Source: Aurantimicrobium sp.
GTDB lineage: Bacteria > Actinomycetota > Actinomycetes > Actinomycetales > Microbacteriaceae
DNA: 64,000 bases
Direction of reading: 5' to 3'
Assembly: GCA_024644865.1 (NCBI GenBank)
Contig: JAHEGZ010000006.1
Location: 1 to 64,000, forward strand
Positions 63,148 through 64,000 of this stretch are shown here, in pieces (position 1 is the first letter of the stretch; every line of letters starts with the position of its first letter). The notes below the pieces were generated by a model. It had not been told where the DNA came from. It made no database searches and saw nothing but the letters and a program-made list of their open reading frames with translations. The translations under genes and the position numbers were made by a program.

Positions 63148-64000
63148 TCGTGACCCTCACCGCAAACCCGAGCATCGACGTCACCCTCGACGTTCCGGGC
63201 TTCACCATTGATGAAGTCAACCGCGCATCCGACAAGCGCAAAGACCCTGCGGGCAAGGGCATCAACGTTGCTCGCGCTCTGACCAAGAACGGTGTTCAGT
63301 CGGTAGCAGTGTTCCCCGCTGACAGCGTCAACGGCGCGTGGCTCAACCGCACCCTTGCCGCCATCGACGTCAACACCGTCACGTCGCCCATCGCACAAGA
63401 GATTCGTCAGAACATCACGATTGTTGACGATCAGGGCCACACGACCAAGATCAACGAGGCCGGCCCGGTCATGAGCGGGCACGAACACGCGCTGCTCGTT
63501 GCCGAAATCGAATCGGTTCTCGAGAGCAAGCCTGATTGGCTCGTCATGGGTGGCAGCTTGCCACGAGGGCTCGACGGTTCGTTCTATGTCGACCTCGCCA
63601 CGCGCGCTCGCGCGTACGGCGTTCGTGTCGCCGTTGACACATCCGGATCGGCTCTGCGTACCGTGGCGCACGCCGGAGTCGCCGACCTGCTCAAGCCCAA
63701 CCACGAAGAGCTCGAAGAGCTCGCCGGTCACGCCCTGCCCACCGTCGAAGACGTCACCGACTTTGCGCGTAGTCTGCTGCGGGATTCGCACGCGGCCATC
63801 CTGGTGAGCCTGGGCGAACACGGTGCACTTCTGGTCACCACCGAGCACACAGTCTGGGCAAATCACGAGCCCGTCGAGGCCGACAGCACGGTCGGTGCTG
63901 GTGATAGCAGTCTGGCCGGCTATTTGAGCGCTGACTTGGCCGTTAAATCGAATATTTCTGACATCCGCGACGCACTGACTGTGAAAGTCTCAACAGCGGT
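63144..64000 (+). CDS. fruK: 1-phosphofructokinase (3' end beyond window)
   Basis: A PfkB-family kinase converting fructose-1-phosphate to fructose-1,6-bisphosphate. About 285 residues are inside the window and the reading frame is open to the edge. The family N-terminus MIVTLTANPSIDVTL and the GKGINVARAL loop match FruK/tagatose-6-phosphate kinases. GGSLPRG and the catalytic-base motif VGAGDSSLAG (about 250) are present. The GTG overlaps the deoR stop. The next gene should be a fructose PTS permease (expected from family context). Confidence 0.92.
   Translation, partial: MIVTLTANPSIDVTLDVPGFTIDEVNRASDKRKDPAGKGINVARALTKNGVQSVAVFPADSVNGAWLNRTLAAIDVNTVTSPIAQEIRQNITIVDDQGHTTKINEAGPVMSGHEHALLVAEIESVLESKPDWLVMGGSLPRGLDGSFYVDLATRARAYGVRVAVDTSGSALRTVAHAGVADLLKPNHEELEELAGHALPTVEDVTDFARSLLRDSHAAILVSLGEHGALLVTTEHTVWANHEPVEADSTVGAGDSSLAGYLSADLAVKSNISDIRDALTVKVSTA

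Overview
The window is a chromosomal segment of a high-GC Gram-positive actinobacterium, most likely of the family Microbacteriaceae. The evidence is the set of actinobacterial hallmark genes (mtrA-mtrB-lpqB, a WhiB2-type regulator, a PdtaS-type kinase, DUF3499, a SAF/ParA pair, acyl-CoA carboxylase with epsilon subunit, LpdA lacking its disulfide), GC content near 60 percent by eye, frequent GTG/TTG starts, and many apparently leaderless promoters. From memory, the gene order follows a block conserved to Mycobacterium tuberculosis (about Rv3220c to Rv3319): pdtaS, secA-hpf-comF-lpqB-mtrB-mtrA-sahH, manB-DUF3499-whiB2-manA, LCP-purE-purK-gtrA-PH-birA-accD-accE-maf-accA, lpdA-PNP-pmmB-add, sdhCDAB.

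Layout. 1-1211: 5' part of pdtaS. 1234-8305: accessory catabolic block (alpha/beta hydrolase; SDR, cyclase-family hydrolase, alpha/beta hydrolase and Baeyer-Villiger monooxygenase in one operon; IclR regulator; second SDR). 8283-11404: ParA-like ATPase, SAF protein, small HTH protein, hypothetical protein and Rv3235-like protein, in a region rich in DnaA-box-like sequences. 11413-21152: SecA, short HPF, ComF, LpqB-MtrB-MtrA and S-adenosylhomocysteinase. 21173-29539: phosphomannomutase, DUF3499, zincin-like protein, DUF5719 protein, large membrane glycosyltransferase, WhiB2, mannose-6-phosphate isomerase. 29683-36551: acyl-CoA dehydrogenase, O-antigen-ligase-like protein, LCP ligase, PurE/PurK, GtrA and a polyprenol-phosphate glycosyltransferase. 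36573-39749: PH protein, BirA, acyl-CoA carboxylase beta and epsilon.

40002-44901: second accessory catabolic block (ScoAB CoA-transferase, MhpA-like FAD monooxygenase, GntR regulator, Dabb protein, fumarylacetoacetate-hydrolase-family protein), lying between accE and the rest of the carboxylase block. 45011-48825: RNA methyltransferase, Maf, biotin carboxylase/BCCP. 48837-56061: LpdA quinone reductase, purine nucleoside phosphorylase, phosphohexomutase, DUF1622, P-loop kinase, adenosine deaminase, GDP-mannose pyrophosphorylase. 56204-59669: succinate dehydrogenase. 59666-64000: DUF1801 protein, GNAT, PtsI, DeoR regulator and 1-phosphofructokinase (cut by the window end).

The most interesting signals are regulatory. 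(1) An ATTTCGAAAT palindrome occurs upstream of the acyl-CoA dehydrogenase at 29.7 kb, scoA, the FAD monooxygenase and, with one mismatch, the FAH-family gene. This suggests one regulon, probably run by the embedded GntR protein, that links a gene 10 kb away to the second catabolic block. (2) A TAnnnT -10 hexamer exactly 6 nt before the start codon recurs at many genes. At 1218-1227 a single palindrome supplies a -10 hexamer to two divergent genes. (3) DnaA-box-like 9-mers cluster at 5.7-10.9 kb, including two triplets, one of them inside a coding sequence with a 10-bp period. No tRNA, rRNA, insertion sequence, integrase or CRISPR array was seen, and no gap exceeds 300 bases.
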